Positions 51,395 to 59,949 of a DNA stretch of 64,000 nucleotides are shown here, piece after piece (positions within the stretch are counted from its first letter, which is position 1; every line of letters starts with the position of its first letter). The translations under genes were made by a program, and so were the position numbers. The notes under the pieces are model-generated. The model was given only the letters and a program-made list of their open reading frames with translations. It had not been told where the DNA came from and did no database searches. The DNA comes from an uncultured Clostridia bacterium (GTDB lineage Bacteria; Bacillota; Clostridia; Christensenellales; UBA1242). The DNA lies in assembly GCA_944341445.1 (NCBI GenBank), contig CALVLZ010000010.1, forward strand, positions 17,942 to 81,941, read 5' to 3'.

Positions 51395-53464
51395 ATGAAA
51401 AACACAATAAAGTTTTTGTTAGTTTGTTGTTTGGTTTTCTTTTGTTCCTTTTCTTTTGCAGGTTGCACATATGGTGGTTTGTTTGATAACGTTAATAACT
51501 CTGGCGGTCACACTTCAGAAACCATTCCACCCACACCAGGTAGCACAGAGGAACCAACAAAACCTTTTGAACCAACAGAACCAGACCTTCCAGACTCTGG
51601 TAATGGGGATAAAACAATGGAAGATTTGTTTTATGGTTTCACATATCTTTCAGATGTTGATTCTGATTATTTATTTGCAGATTCTTCCGCTTTAGATAAA
51701 AAAGCTTTTAGAGATTTGGTAGATAGGCAAATTAATGTTTTTGTTCAAGATTTGTTAATTAGATTGTGCACAGTTTATGGTGCAGGCTTGCCAACTGAAA
51801 GCACAATTAATGATGATACTACATATTCATTGTCTGTTAATATTAAAGAATATGCAAACACAGCTGATGAATTAACTAATGGTAAAGATTACACAGCACC
51901 AGAAAATGTTTTTGAAAATAGTGTTGAACATTCTATGAACATTGCAGCAGTTAATTCACAATATGTTTTGGATGATTTAGCTAAGTATAGTATTGGTTCC
52001 AACATTATTTTATCTTATTTACATATGAACGAAAATGAAAATTTCTGTAATGATCACAGAAACAATCCAGATGTAAACTGTGTAGGTTGTTATGCTCAAA
52101 CAATAATTAATGGTAAATATACAAATAATTTAACTATGCCATTAGTTACAAATTTAAAAAATCAATATGCTATTTATGGTGGATTTGTTTGGAATAATGC
52201 CACATTAGGAGAAGATGGCGAAGTTATTAACGGTAGTTTTAGCACTGATAAGATAGAAACAAATGATAGTTGGGCAATAGCACAAAATGGCTCAGAAGTT
52301 TTAAATATGAACAATATAGAGTTTTATAAGCACTTTTATTCTGAAGCACACACATTTATTAAACAAGGCATTGCAAACATTTTGGCTGTTGGAGATTATT
52401 CTGCAGGTTTAACATATGAACAAGCTCTTAACCAAATTAACCATTTAGGCTTTTTGGCATATGAAGAAAAAGAAAATGAAGTTGTGATAGACGAACAAGA
52501 TAATGTTATTGCGTTTATTTTAAACGAGGTTGTTGGATCAGATCTAGTTGAACTAGATAACGGCAGAAAACCAGCAAACACAATAATTGATGGAAGAGGA
52601 ACAGGTTTAACAGACGAAAACCATAGATACAAAGCATATAGTTTGTTAATTCCAGCAATTTGCGAACAATCCTTTAACCATTTGTTTAATAGTAGAATTC
52701 AAAATTTTGTTTTGCCAGAAAATGATTTTACTGGTGATGAACCTATGATAACAAACACACTTGTTAACTTGTACCCACAAATGGGAAGAGTTAGTGTTAA
52801 TCAAGGTGATTTCAGCAGTTTAAACCGAGCAAATGAAACAGTGTTAACAGCTGAAAATGTGGATGAACTAGAAGATGAAGAATTGGACGATGAACTAGAA
52901 GATTTTATTCCAGAACCAGCATTCACAACAAAACAAAATTTTAAAAGCATTGTGTTAAAACCAAAAGATGGAGCATATGTTTTTAGTGCTTTATTTGCAA
53001 TGCATGGCGATGCAAATTATAACTTAAAATTGCAATTGACATTTAAATATGTTGTTAATGGCAAAGTTATTTTTAATGGAAAATGTGCAAATGTTGTTGG
53101 CGGAAATTCTGATGGAACAATAACAGTTAAAAAGGGAGATTATGATGGCGAGTTAAACGATAATTCCTATGAGTTCGATATTTATAAGGCAACAGGTTTA
53201 TCAGGTGAGGAATTTTTAAAAACTTGCAAATTTGGGGATTATAGCGGAACGCAAAATTTGAATGAAACAATTTGGAAAAACAGTTTAAATATTCAACCGG
53301 TTATAAATTCGGGAGTTCAAACCGGAAATAATGTATCTTTAAATGCAGGGAATAATTATTTTGAAATTGGCATTTCAGTTGTAGAAATCACAGATGATTA
53401 TGGTGAAATTGTTAATAACTACACACCACAATTTGCTGTTGGATTTTTAGAATTTATTTGCTAA
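51395..53464 (+). CDS. Large lipoprotein of unknown function, paralogue 1
   Basis: A 689-residue predicted lipoprotein. The signal peptide ends in the lipobox FAGC (Cys24), followed by a Pro/Thr/Glu-rich linker (about 40-72). The rest is a large extracytoplasmic region that I do not recognise. It shares with the next gene: DRQ..VF at about 110-116, three cysteines C218-x10-C229-x2-C232 next to a His-Arg, GGFVWN (262-267), INHLGF (348-353), VELDNGRKP (385-393) and H-x-YKAYSL (410-417). The C-terminal 200 residues look beta-rich and include an acidic stretch (about 485-505). AGGGAGGG precedes the ATG. No catalytic motif was found. Confidence 0.8.
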   Translation: MKNTIKFLLVCCLVFFCSFSFAGCTYGGLFDNVNNSGGHTSETIPPTPGSTEEPTKPFEPTEPDLPDSGNGDKTMEDLFYGFTYLSDVDSDYLFADSSALDKKAFRDLVDRQINVFVQDLLIRLCTVYGAGLPTESTINDDTTYSLSVNIKEYANTADELTNGKDYTAPENVFENSVEHSMNIAAVNSQYVLDDLAKYSIGSNIILSYLHMNENENFCNDHRNNPDVNCVGCYAQTIINGKYTNNLTMPLVTNLKNQYAIYGGFVWNNATLGEDGEVINGSFSTDKIETNDSWAIAQNGSEVLNMNNIEFYKHFYSEAHTFIKQGIANILAVGDYSAGLTYEQALNQINHLGFLAYEEKENEVVIDEQDNVIAFILNEVVGSDLVELDNGRKPANTIIDGRGTGLTDENHRYKAYSLLIPAICEQSFNHLFNSRIQNFVLPENDFTGDEPMITNTLVNLYPQMGRVSVNQGDFSSLNRANETVLTAENVDELEDEELDDELEDFIPEPAFTTKQNFKSIVLKPKDGAYVFSALFAMHGDANYNLKLQLTFKYVVNGKVIFNGKCANVVGGNSDGTITVKKGDYDGELNDNSYEFDIYKATGLSGEEFLKTCKFGDYSGTQNLNETIWKNSLNIQPVINSGVQTGNNVSLNAGNNYFEIGISVVEITDDYGEIVNNYTPQFAVGFLEFIC

Positions 53465-53492
53465 TAACAAAGCAGAAAAGAGGTATATTAAT

Positions 53493-55277
53493 ATGAAAAA
53501 CAATAAATTTATTTTAAGCATTTTAGCTTGCATTATGGGTGTTTCAACTTTTGCATTAACTGGTTGTAAAACTAACGGAGAAAAACCTAATCAAGATAAC
53601 CCTATCGAAATTCCAGAGGAAAAGCCAGAGGAAAAACCAGAAGAAAAACCTGAAGAAAAGCCAGAGGAAAAACCACAAGAAAAATATTATAATGTTATTT
53701 GTTTTGATGGAGCAAAATTAATTTCAACAAACACTGTTTTAGAAAATACTGTTTTGAATTCTTTGTTTGGTTCATCAATAAAAAACCCATCAAAACAAGA
53801 TTATAAATTTTTAGGTTGGTATGTTAACCCAGAATTAACAACAAGTGTTCAACAAAATTTTGTTGTTACAAACGATGTTACAATTTATGCAAAATTTGCA
53901 GAGATCAACACAAAATATAATTTTACAAATGGATTTAGTGCAACAAGTTATTTAACAAACACAAACACTGTTACAGATTCAAACGGTCAAACAATTTCAA
54001 AACAAACTGCGCTAGATAGACAATTTGATGTTTTTGCAACAAATTTGTTAATGGGTTTAAGCAATATTTATGGTGTTAAATCAACTGATTATTATTTAGA
54101 TGGCGATAATCAATACATTAATTCAGTTAATTTGCAATATAATGGTCAAGATTATTCTTATAATGGTAACAATGCAAAATTTGACGCAAAAAGTATGCTA
54201 ATTAATTTTGATAATATTGTAAGTGAACATACTTGTGAAAAAAATTATAGAGGCTATAGAGATGTAAGCTGTTTGGCTTGTTACTCAGATCATTATTCAA
54301 GAAACTTATCAATACACGATTATATGTACAGTTTTGTTAATAATTATCAAGGTATAAATGGTGGTTATGTTTGGAATACAGAACACAACATATTTTTACA
54401 AAATGATTTAAACAAAGAAGATGCTTGGAGTTGGAAATTTGAAGAAGGCAAAGCAATAACAGATTGTGCTGAATTTGCTAATGGTTATGTTGAAGAATAT
54501 AAAGAAAAATTAAAATTAAAATTAGCAAAAATGGTTGCAGGAAGCGAATTTTCAAATATTAATAATTATGATGAATTATTAAATGTTATAAACCACTTAG
54601 GGTTTTCAAACAGTGATAAAACAGAATTAACAAATTATGTTTTAAACACAATTATTGGTTCAAGTGTTGTTGAACTAGATAATTCAAGGAAACCTGAAAA
54701 AACAAATTTGGTCGATGTTGGCGAATATGATGCAGAAAATCACTTATACAAAGCATATAGTTTAATTGTTCCAGCACTTGTTGAAAAAGCATTTGATGCA
54801 ACATTTGAAAACACTTCTGTTTCATTGTATCCTCATTATGAATTTAAACAATTAGTTAACGACGATGCAACATTTAGTGTAGATAATGGTTTTAGCATTT
54901 ATTTGCAACCAAAACAAATTTCAGAACTTGGTGCATTAATTATAAATTCAACAGTTTCTGGAAATGTTAAAGTTGATGCAGTTTTTGGAAACTTTAAAAC
55001 TAGCAAAACATTCAATTTAAATGCAGGAAACAACTATTTAAACTTGAACACTTCAACAATAGTTAATATTTCAAGTTATAATGGTATGAAAGATATTAAT
55101 TATAATTTATATGAAAATAACATGCCTTATTTAGATGATTCTTATAACATTGATGAAGCAAAATTATTTGGAAATTCATATATCAAATTAACTTTTGAAA
55201 ATATGCTAGACACAGCAAATATTGAAGTTTTAGGATATTTACAAAAATTATATAATGCAAATCAAGTAATAGAATAA
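53493..55277 (+). CDS. Large lipoprotein of unknown function, paralogue 2
   Basis: A 594-residue predicted lipoprotein with lipobox LTGC (Cys25). Next come PEEK tandem repeats (residues 41-64), then an InlB/Flg_new-type beta-grasp repeat (about 65-137, ending in FLGWYVNPEL... VTIYAKF). From about 170 it is a paralogue of the preceding protein: C248-x11-C260-x2-C263, GGYVWN (290-295), INHLGF (366-371), VVELDNSRKP (392-401) and HLYKAYSLIVPA (417-428). The C-terminus is again beta-rich. The gene lies 28 bases downstream with an AGAGG site, so both are probably one transcript. Likely anchored outside the membrane; function unknown. Confidence 0.8.
   Translation: MKNNKFILSILACIMGVSTFALTGCKTNGEKPNQDNPIEIPEEKPEEKPEEKPEEKPEEKPQEKYYNVICFDGAKLISTNTVLENTVLNSLFGSSIKNPSKQDYKFLGWYVNPELTTSVQQNFVVTNDVTIYAKFAEINTKYNFTNGFSATSYLTNTNTVTDSNGQTISKQTALDRQFDVFATNLLMGLSNIYGVKSTDYYLDGDNQYINSVNLQYNGQDYSYNGNNAKFDAKSMLINFDNIVSEHTCEKNYRGYRDVSCLACYSDHYSRNLSIHDYMYSFVNNYQGINGGYVWNTEHNIFLQNDLNKEDAWSWKFEEGKAITDCAEFANGYVEEYKEKLKLKLAKMVAGSEFSNINNYDELLNVINHLGFSNSDKTELTNYVLNTIIGSSVVELDNSRKPEKTNLVDVGEYDAENHLYKAYSLIVPALVEKAFDATFENTSVSLYPHYEFKQLVNDDATFSVDNGFSIYLQPKQISELGALIINSTVSGNVKVDAVFGNFKTSKTFNLNAGNNYLNLNTSTIVNISSYNGMKDINYNLYENNMPYLDDSYNIDEAKLFGNSYIKLTFENMLDTANIEVLGYLQKLYNANQVIE
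53613..53684 (+). repeat. 12-bp coding repeat (PEEK units)
   Basis: Six 12-bp units encode PEEK five times and then PQEK. This is a wall- or membrane-spanning spacer of the second lipoprotein and a likely place for copy-number change. Confidence 0.85.
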
Positions 55278-55295
55278 TTTATTGTTTAATATAAT

Positions 55296-55331
55296 AAAAG
55301 GTTATAGTTTTAAAAGCTATAATCTTTTTTT
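55296..55331 (+). terminator. Rho-independent terminator after the lipoprotein genes
   Basis: AAAAGGTTATAG (55296-55307) pairs with CTATAATCTTTT (55317-55328), one wobble, followed by T residues. Confidence 0.82.
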
Positions 55332-55404
55332 AATTAACAAATAAAAATTGTTTAATACATAAAAATATAAATTTTGAAAACAATAAAAATAAAAAGGTGA
55401 TATT

Positions 55405-56574
55405 ATGGTTAAAGCACGTTTTAAATTATTGTTTTTAATAACAACATTGTTAGTTCTAACTTTTGTTTTGTTAGTTTCAAATTTAGCAAAAGTTAATGCA
55501 GTAATGCTAGATAATGTTAATTTAAGTTGCAAAAGTTATGTGTTGCTAGATTATGAAAGTGGCAAAGTTTTATCTAGTTTTAACGAAGATAAAAAATTTC
55601 CGGTTGCAAGTATTTGCAAATTAATGACAAGTTTAATAACATTAGAAAATATCGAAAGTGGAAATTTAAGTTGGGATGAAGAGATTGTTGTTAGTGAACA
55701 CGCTGCAAGTATGGAAGGTAGCCAAGCCTTTTTGGATGCTAACAATAAGTATAAATTAGATGATATTTTTAAAAGTGTTGTGGTTGCAAGTGCAAACGAT
55801 AGTGCCGTTGTTTTAGCAGAAAGAATTGCAGGCTCTGAAAGTGAGTTTGTTAAATTAATGAATGAAAAAGCAAAACAATTAAATATGAATAACACAAAGT
55901 ATGATAATGCAACAGGGCTTCCAACACTTAATCAACACAGCACAGCAAAAGATACTTCAATTATTTTAAAAGAAATTTCTAAATACGATAAATTTAATGA
56001 GTATTGCAATATCTGGATGGATAAACTTGTTCATCCAAGTGGCAGAGAAACAGATTTGGTTAACACAAACAGATTAATTAAATATTACGATGGTTGTTTA
56101 AATGGAAAAACAGGTTTCACAAACGAGGCGGGTTATTGCCTTGCATCTTCTGCTAAAAGAGGAGATATGCACCTAATATCTGTTGTTTTGGGTTGCAAAA
56201 ACGCATCCGACAGATTTGTTGAAAGTAAGCAACTTTACGATTACGGATTTAACAATTTTGTTAAAACAAATATTGTTAACCAAAATGATATTTTAGGCAC
56301 AATTAATATTGATGGTGGAAAAGAAAAAACCATTAATATTGTTGCAAAAGAAGGTTTTAGTGATATTTGCAAAAAAACAGAAACAGGTGAAATCATAACA
56401 GAGTTAGAAGTTCAAAAATCTGTTAAAGCACCATATTCAAAAAATGATAGTGTTGGTAAATTAATAGTTTCAAAAAATGGTAACATTTTAAAAGAAATTG
56501 ATGTTGTTTTAGAGCGTGATGCAGTAAAACAAACATATAAAAACATTGTTGAAAAAATTATCAAAAATTGGTAA
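55405..56574 (+). CDS. dacF: D-alanyl-D-alanine carboxypeptidase (DacF/PBP5 type)
   Basis: Penicillin-binding carboxypeptidase that removes the terminal D-Ala from peptidoglycan stem peptides. It has a signal peptide (about residues 1-30), the SxxK motif SICK (about 71-74), SxN in SANDSAV, and KTG in NGKTGFTNEAGYC. A C-terminal beta domain and a final amphipathic helix follow. It has 389 residues. AAAAGGTGAT precedes the ATG. In sporulating Firmicutes such an enzyme (DacF) sets cortex crosslinking; whether this copy is sporulation-specific is inferred from the neighbourhood only. Confidence 0.88.
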   Translation: MVKARFKLLFLITTLLVLTFVLLVSNLAKVNAVMLDNVNLSCKSYVLLDYESGKVLSSFNEDKKFPVASICKLMTSLITLENIESGNLSWDEEIVVSEHAASMEGSQAFLDANNKYKLDDIFKSVVVASANDSAVVLAERIAGSESEFVKLMNEKAKQLNMNNTKYDNATGLPTLNQHSTAKDTSIILKEISKYDKFNEYCNIWMDKLVHPSGRETDLVNTNRLIKYYDGCLNGKTGFTNEAGYCLASSAKRGDMHLISVVLGCKNASDRFVESKQLYDYGFNNFVKTNIVNQNDILGTINIDGGKEKTINIVAKEGFSDICKKTETGEIITELEVQKSVKAPYSKNDSVGKLIVSKNGNILKEIDVVLERDAVKQTYKNIVEKIIKNW

Positions 56575-56580
56575 AAAATA

Positions 56581-56611
56581 AAATAACACGTTAAATACGT
56601 GTTATTTTTTA
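56581..56611 (+). terminator. Rho-independent terminator after dacF
   Basis: AAATAACACG (56581-56590) pairs with CGTGTTATTT (56598-56607) and is followed by T residues. Confidence 0.9.
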
Positions 56612-56662
56612 TTTTTTTATTATAATTTAATAATTCAAAACTATTTTAATATTTTTAAATGT

Positions 56663-56691
56663 TTGTTTATTTCATATATTTATATTATAAT
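56663..56691 (+). promoter_or_regulatory. Promoter of the M50 protease-scpAB operon
   Basis: TTGTTT (56663-56668), a 17-bp spacer and TATAAT (56686-56691). Transcription is predicted near 56698. Confidence 0.65.
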
Positions 56692-56720
56692 ATAATAGTA
56701 TAATTTTGTAGGAGTTATGA

Positions 56721-57374
56721 ATGCTTGAATTAATTGGAAAGTTAGAAGGTGTTGAATACTTAATTTATGGTTTTTCTTTTTTAATAGTAATTTTGCTTGC
56801 ATTCACTTTTCACGAATTCGCTCATGCTTTTGTTGCTTACAAGCAAGGAGATATAACTCCAAAAGTACATGGCAGAGTTTCTATTAACCCAATAAATCAC
56901 ATTGACCCATTAGGCTTTATTTTATGCTTTTTGTTTGGTGTTGGTTGGGCAAAACCTGTTCAAGTTAATTCGCTTAAATTTAAACAACAAAGAAAAGGTA
57001 TGGCACTAGTTTCCATTTCTGGTGTTATTGCTAATTTAATTATGGCATTTGTTGGTTGTGGTTGTGCGCAAGCAATTTTAAGATTTGGAAATTTAGAAAA
57101 CACTTTTGTTTATTTCTTGTTTGTTTTATTTTTAATGATGTTCCAAATTAACATTAGTTTGTTTGTGTTTAACCTTTTGCCAATTCCACCACTAGATGGT
57201 TTTAATTTAATTTTAACAATGGCTAAGCCAAACAGCAAATTTTTAAGTTTTATGCAAAAATATGGTTTTGTTATTTTACTTATTATGTTGTTTTTCTTAG
57301 GATTTGTTTTTAGTTATATTGTAGAATATGTTGGATACCCAATTTCTGCATTCTGGCAAATGATATTTTTTTAA
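56721..57374 (+). CDS. Site-2 protease-family M50 metalloprotease (YwhC/FtsH-independent type)
   Basis: A 217-residue polytopic zinc protease. HEFAHAFVAYKQGD (about residues 31-44) carries the zinc-binding HExxH, GRVSINPINHIDPLG follows, and NLLPIPPLDGFN (about 147-158) is the second active-site motif. There is no PDZ domain, unlike RseP. Substrate unknown. It stands before scpAB, a common place in Firmicutes, and is followed by scpA after 12 bases. AGGAG precedes the ATG. Confidence 0.92.
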   Translation: MLELIGKLEGVEYLIYGFSFLIVILLAFTFHEFAHAFVAYKQGDITPKVHGRVSINPINHIDPLGFILCFLFGVGWAKPVQVNSLKFKQQRKGMALVSISGVIANLIMAFVGCGCAQAILRFGNLENTFVYFLFVLFLMMFQINISLFVFNLLPIPPLDGFNLILTMAKPNSKFLSFMQKYGFVILLIMLFFLGFVFSYIVEYVGYPISAFWQMIFF

Positions 57375-57386
57375 TAAGGGTTTACT

Positions 57387-58193
57387 ATGGAAGAAATTTT
57401 AGAACAAAACAATAACTTGCAAAATTACGATGTGGTTGAGCAAAACATTATTGATGAAAGTTTAGACTATGCTTTAAGTTTTAAATTGGATAATTTTGAA
57501 GGTCCGCTAGATTTATTGTTGCATTTAATAAAGCAAAGCAAAATGGAAATTGAAAATGTTGAACTTGCAAAAATAACAGAGCAATATTTAAGTATGATGC
57601 AAGATATTGAAAATGTTGATTTAGAAAAAGCAAGTGAGTTTATTGAAGTTGCAGCAACTTTAATTGAAATTAAAAGCAAAGCATTATTGCCAAAGTTGGT
57701 TGAAGAAGAAAATGTGGATGAGGAAGACCCAGAAACATTATTGTTGCAAAGATTGCAAGAGTATAAGTTATTTAAAGAAACTGCAGCTAAAATGAAAGAA
57801 ATTGAAGATGTTGATAAATTTTATAAGCATCCAGAAGAAGAAGCAAATAAGTTCAGAATCGTTTTAAAAGATATGCAAATGGATATGCTTATAAACGCAT
57901 TCACAGGAATTTTTTACAGAGTTCAAAAACAAGAAACTAAAAACGAAAGCAAAGAAATTGCAAAAGAACGTTTTACAGTTGCACAAAAAATTGCAAGCAT
58001 AAAAGATTCACTATTAATTAAAAAATCATTTATGTTTAGTGAGTTGTTTAAAGAAGCAACTTGCAAAGAAGAAGTTGTTACAACATTTATGGCATTATTA
58101 GAAATGTTAAAACTTCAAGAAATTAAAGTTGTTCAAAGCGACACTTTTAATGACATTCAAATTATAAAGGCGGAAGAAGAAAATAATGGATAA
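57387..58193 (+). CDS. scpA: Segregation and condensation protein A
   Basis: Kleisin subunit of the SMC-ScpAB condensin that helps to separate replicated origins. FKLDNFEGPLDLLLHLIKQSKMEIENV at about residues 31-57 is the signature of the N-terminal helical domain that binds the SMC neck; the C-terminal winged helix (about 190-262) binds the SMC cap. It has 268 residues. It overlaps scpB by 8 bases, indicating coupled translation. Confidence 0.95.
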   Translation: MEEILEQNNNLQNYDVVEQNIIDESLDYALSFKLDNFEGPLDLLLHLIKQSKMEIENVELAKITEQYLSMMQDIENVDLEKASEFIEVAATLIEIKSKALLPKLVEEENVDEEDPETLLLQRLQEYKLFKETAAKMKEIEDVDKFYKHPEEEANKFRIVLKDMQMDMLINAFTGIFYRVQKQETKNESKEIAKERFTVAQKIASIKDSLLIKKSFMFSELFKEATCKEEVVTTFMALLEMLKLQEIKVVQSDTFNDIQIIKAEEENNG

Positions 58194-58959
58194 TTTAAAA
58201 GAAATTTTGCAAAGTATTTTATTTGTTGCAGGTGATGCTGTTGAATTTTATGATATTGCAAGCAAGTTAAATATTGATGTTAAAGAAGTTGCAAATGCTT
58301 TAAAAGAATTGCAAAAAAAATATGAAGAAGAAGAAAGTGGAATTCAGCTTTTAATTTTTAATAAAAAAGCACAATTGTGTTCAAATTCTAAATATGCAAA
58401 TTTTGTTGCAGAAGTTTTAAACCCAATTAAAGAAAAAGCTTTAACAAAAGCAGTTTTAGAAGTTGCTGCAATAATTGCTTATAAACAACCAATAACAAGG
58501 CTTGAAATTGAAAATGTTAGAGGGGTTAATAGTGATTATGCAATTAACACTTTGGTTGAAAATAATTTAATTGAAGTTGTTGGAAGAAAAGATGCTATTG
58601 GAAAACCATTATTGTTTGGAACAACAGATGAGTTTTTAAAACGTTTTAATATGGGAAGTTTGGAAGAGTTGCCAGATTATGAAGAAATTATTAATAATAT
58701 AAAAGTTATAGAAACTCCAAAAGATAATTCACTATTTAATTTTGAAGGAACAGAGGATGACGAACCAAACAGAATAGTTAAAAAGTTTGAAGAACCAAAA
58801 TCTGAAAAAGAAATTAAAAAAGAGAAACTTGATTTTATTAGAAATTCAATTAAAGAATTAGCAGAAAAAGAAAAAGAAATTGATGCTTTTAACAAAAAAA
58901 TTAATGAACAATTAAATCAATTTGAAGAAAAAAATAATAATGAAAATATTGCTAATTAA
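58186..58959 (+). CDS. scpB: Segregation and condensation protein B with extended C-terminus
   Basis: Two tandem winged helices (about residues 1-170) with the signature [27 protein letters not shown]-like block at about 86-112 and [23 protein letters not shown] at about 130-152. ScpB dimers embrace the ScpA kleisin. The protein has 257 residues; family members usually end near 190-200. The extra 60-70 residues are charged and probably coiled coil (many Glu and Lys). Terminated by a hairpin that overlaps the next gene's start. Confidence 0.93.
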   Translation: [257 protein letters not shown]

Positions 58960-58969
58960 ATTTTAAAAA

Positions 58970-59002
58970 AATGCTCATACTAAAGGTATGAACATTTTTT
59001 TT
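58970..59002 (+). terminator. Terminator-like hairpin overlapping the DUF2953 gene start
   Basis: AATGCTCATAC (58970-58980) pairs with GTATGAACATT (58986-58996) with one mismatch; eight T follow (58995-59002). The ATG of the next gene (58988-58990) lies inside the 3' arm. Confidence 0.7.
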
Positions 59003-59557
59003 ATTATATTAAGTGTTTTTTTAGTTTTAATATCATTATCCATATTTATTAGTGTGCAAATTAAGTTTAACATTTTTGAAAACTATGGGTATATAAAAAT
59101 TAAATTGTTTGGTTTTATTATAATATTTTATTCTGAAATTAAAATTGAACTAAACTACATTAACTTATTATCCAAACACAAAACAATAAAAATTAAATTA
59201 GATATAAAAGATGAATCCTGGCAATTTATTAAGGATGTTAATAACTATTTTAAAAACAAAATATATTTTAACAACTTGCAACTAAACTTAGCATTATGTT
59301 CAACAAATGTTTCAGCAATTGCAGTAGCTAGTGGTTGTGTTTCTGTTTTGCTAGATATTATGCTTGCAGGCTTTAAAAACAAACACACAGAGTGTGTTAT
59401 TGAAAAAAACATAATAACAGGTTTTAGACACAATTTAATTGATATATATTTTAAATTATCAGTTGCGGTATCGCTTTTAGATTACATTTGGAGTTGGTAT
59501 AAAGCATACAGAAATTTAAGGAGAAGAAGATATGTTAAAAAGAGTAAAATCAAATAA
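58988..59557 (+). CDS. DUF2953 membrane protein (YtfI-like)
   Basis: A 189-residue protein with an N-terminal membrane helix (about residues 3-24), a beta-rich middle (IKFNIFENYGYIKIKLFG) and a hydrophobic C-terminal region. This is the pattern of DUF2953, encoded next to gerW/ytfJ in Bacillus (ytfI) and Clostridia. Function unknown. The start codon is inside a terminator hairpin and lacks a spaced ribosome binding site (AAAGG is only one base away), so expression may be low or controlled by that structure. It overlaps gerW by 26 bases. Confidence 0.78.
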   Translation: MNIFFIILSVFLVLISLSIFISVQIKFNIFENYGYIKIKLFGFIIIFYSEIKIELNYINLLSKHKTIKIKLDIKDESWQFIKDVNNYFKNKIYFNNLQLNLALCSTNVSAIAVASGCVSVLLDIMLAGFKNKHTECVIEKNIITGFRHNLIDIYFKLSVAVSLLDYIWSWYKAYRNLRRRRYVKKSKIK

Positions 59558-59942
59558 TCAAGATTGTTCTAGTGTGGATTCAATTGTTAACAACGCAATG
59601 CAAAATTTAAAAACAATTGTTGATGTTAACACAATTGTTGGTTCGCCTGTTGAAACCATTGGCGGTTCAACAATTATTCCAATTTCTAAAATAAGTGTTG
59701 GGTTTGTTGCTGGTGGCGGAGAATTTAATAACAATCACAAAAACATGCCTTCTTTTGATTATCCGTTCGCTGGTGGGTCTGGTGCAGGTTTTACTGTTGT
59801 TCCTATTGGTTTTTTGAGTGAGAAAAATGGTGAAGTAACTTATATTGATGCGCAAACGTCAATGGCTAAAAATGAGTTTTTTGACTTAACAAACAGAATT
59901 TTTAAAACAGTTTTAGAAAATATTAAAGAAGATAAAAAGTGA
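59532..59942 (+). CDS. gerW: Spore protein GerW (YtfJ)
   Basis: A 136-residue forespore-associated protein needed for normal germination in Bacillus. NTIVGSPVETIGGSTIIPISKISVGF (about residues 35-60), FAGGSGAGFTVVPIGFL and the C-terminal helix are diagnostic. The ATG follows AAGGAGAAGAAG and lies within the DUF2953 gene. It confirms that the organism carries late spore genes. It is followed after 7 bases by a second D,D-carboxypeptidase. Confidence 0.93.
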   Translation: MLKRVKSNNQDCSSVDSIVNNAMQNLKTIVDVNTIVGSPVETIGGSTIIPISKISVGFVAGGGEFNNNHKNMPSFDYPFAGGSGAGFTVVPIGFLSEKNGEVTYIDAQTSMAKNEFFDLTNRIFKTVLENIKEDKK

Positions 59943-59949
59943 GAGTTTT

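Noticed and set aside
53613..53684. Possible CRISPR-like array
   Set aside because: The 12-bp units are contiguous and in frame, encoding PEEK repeats; there are no spacers.
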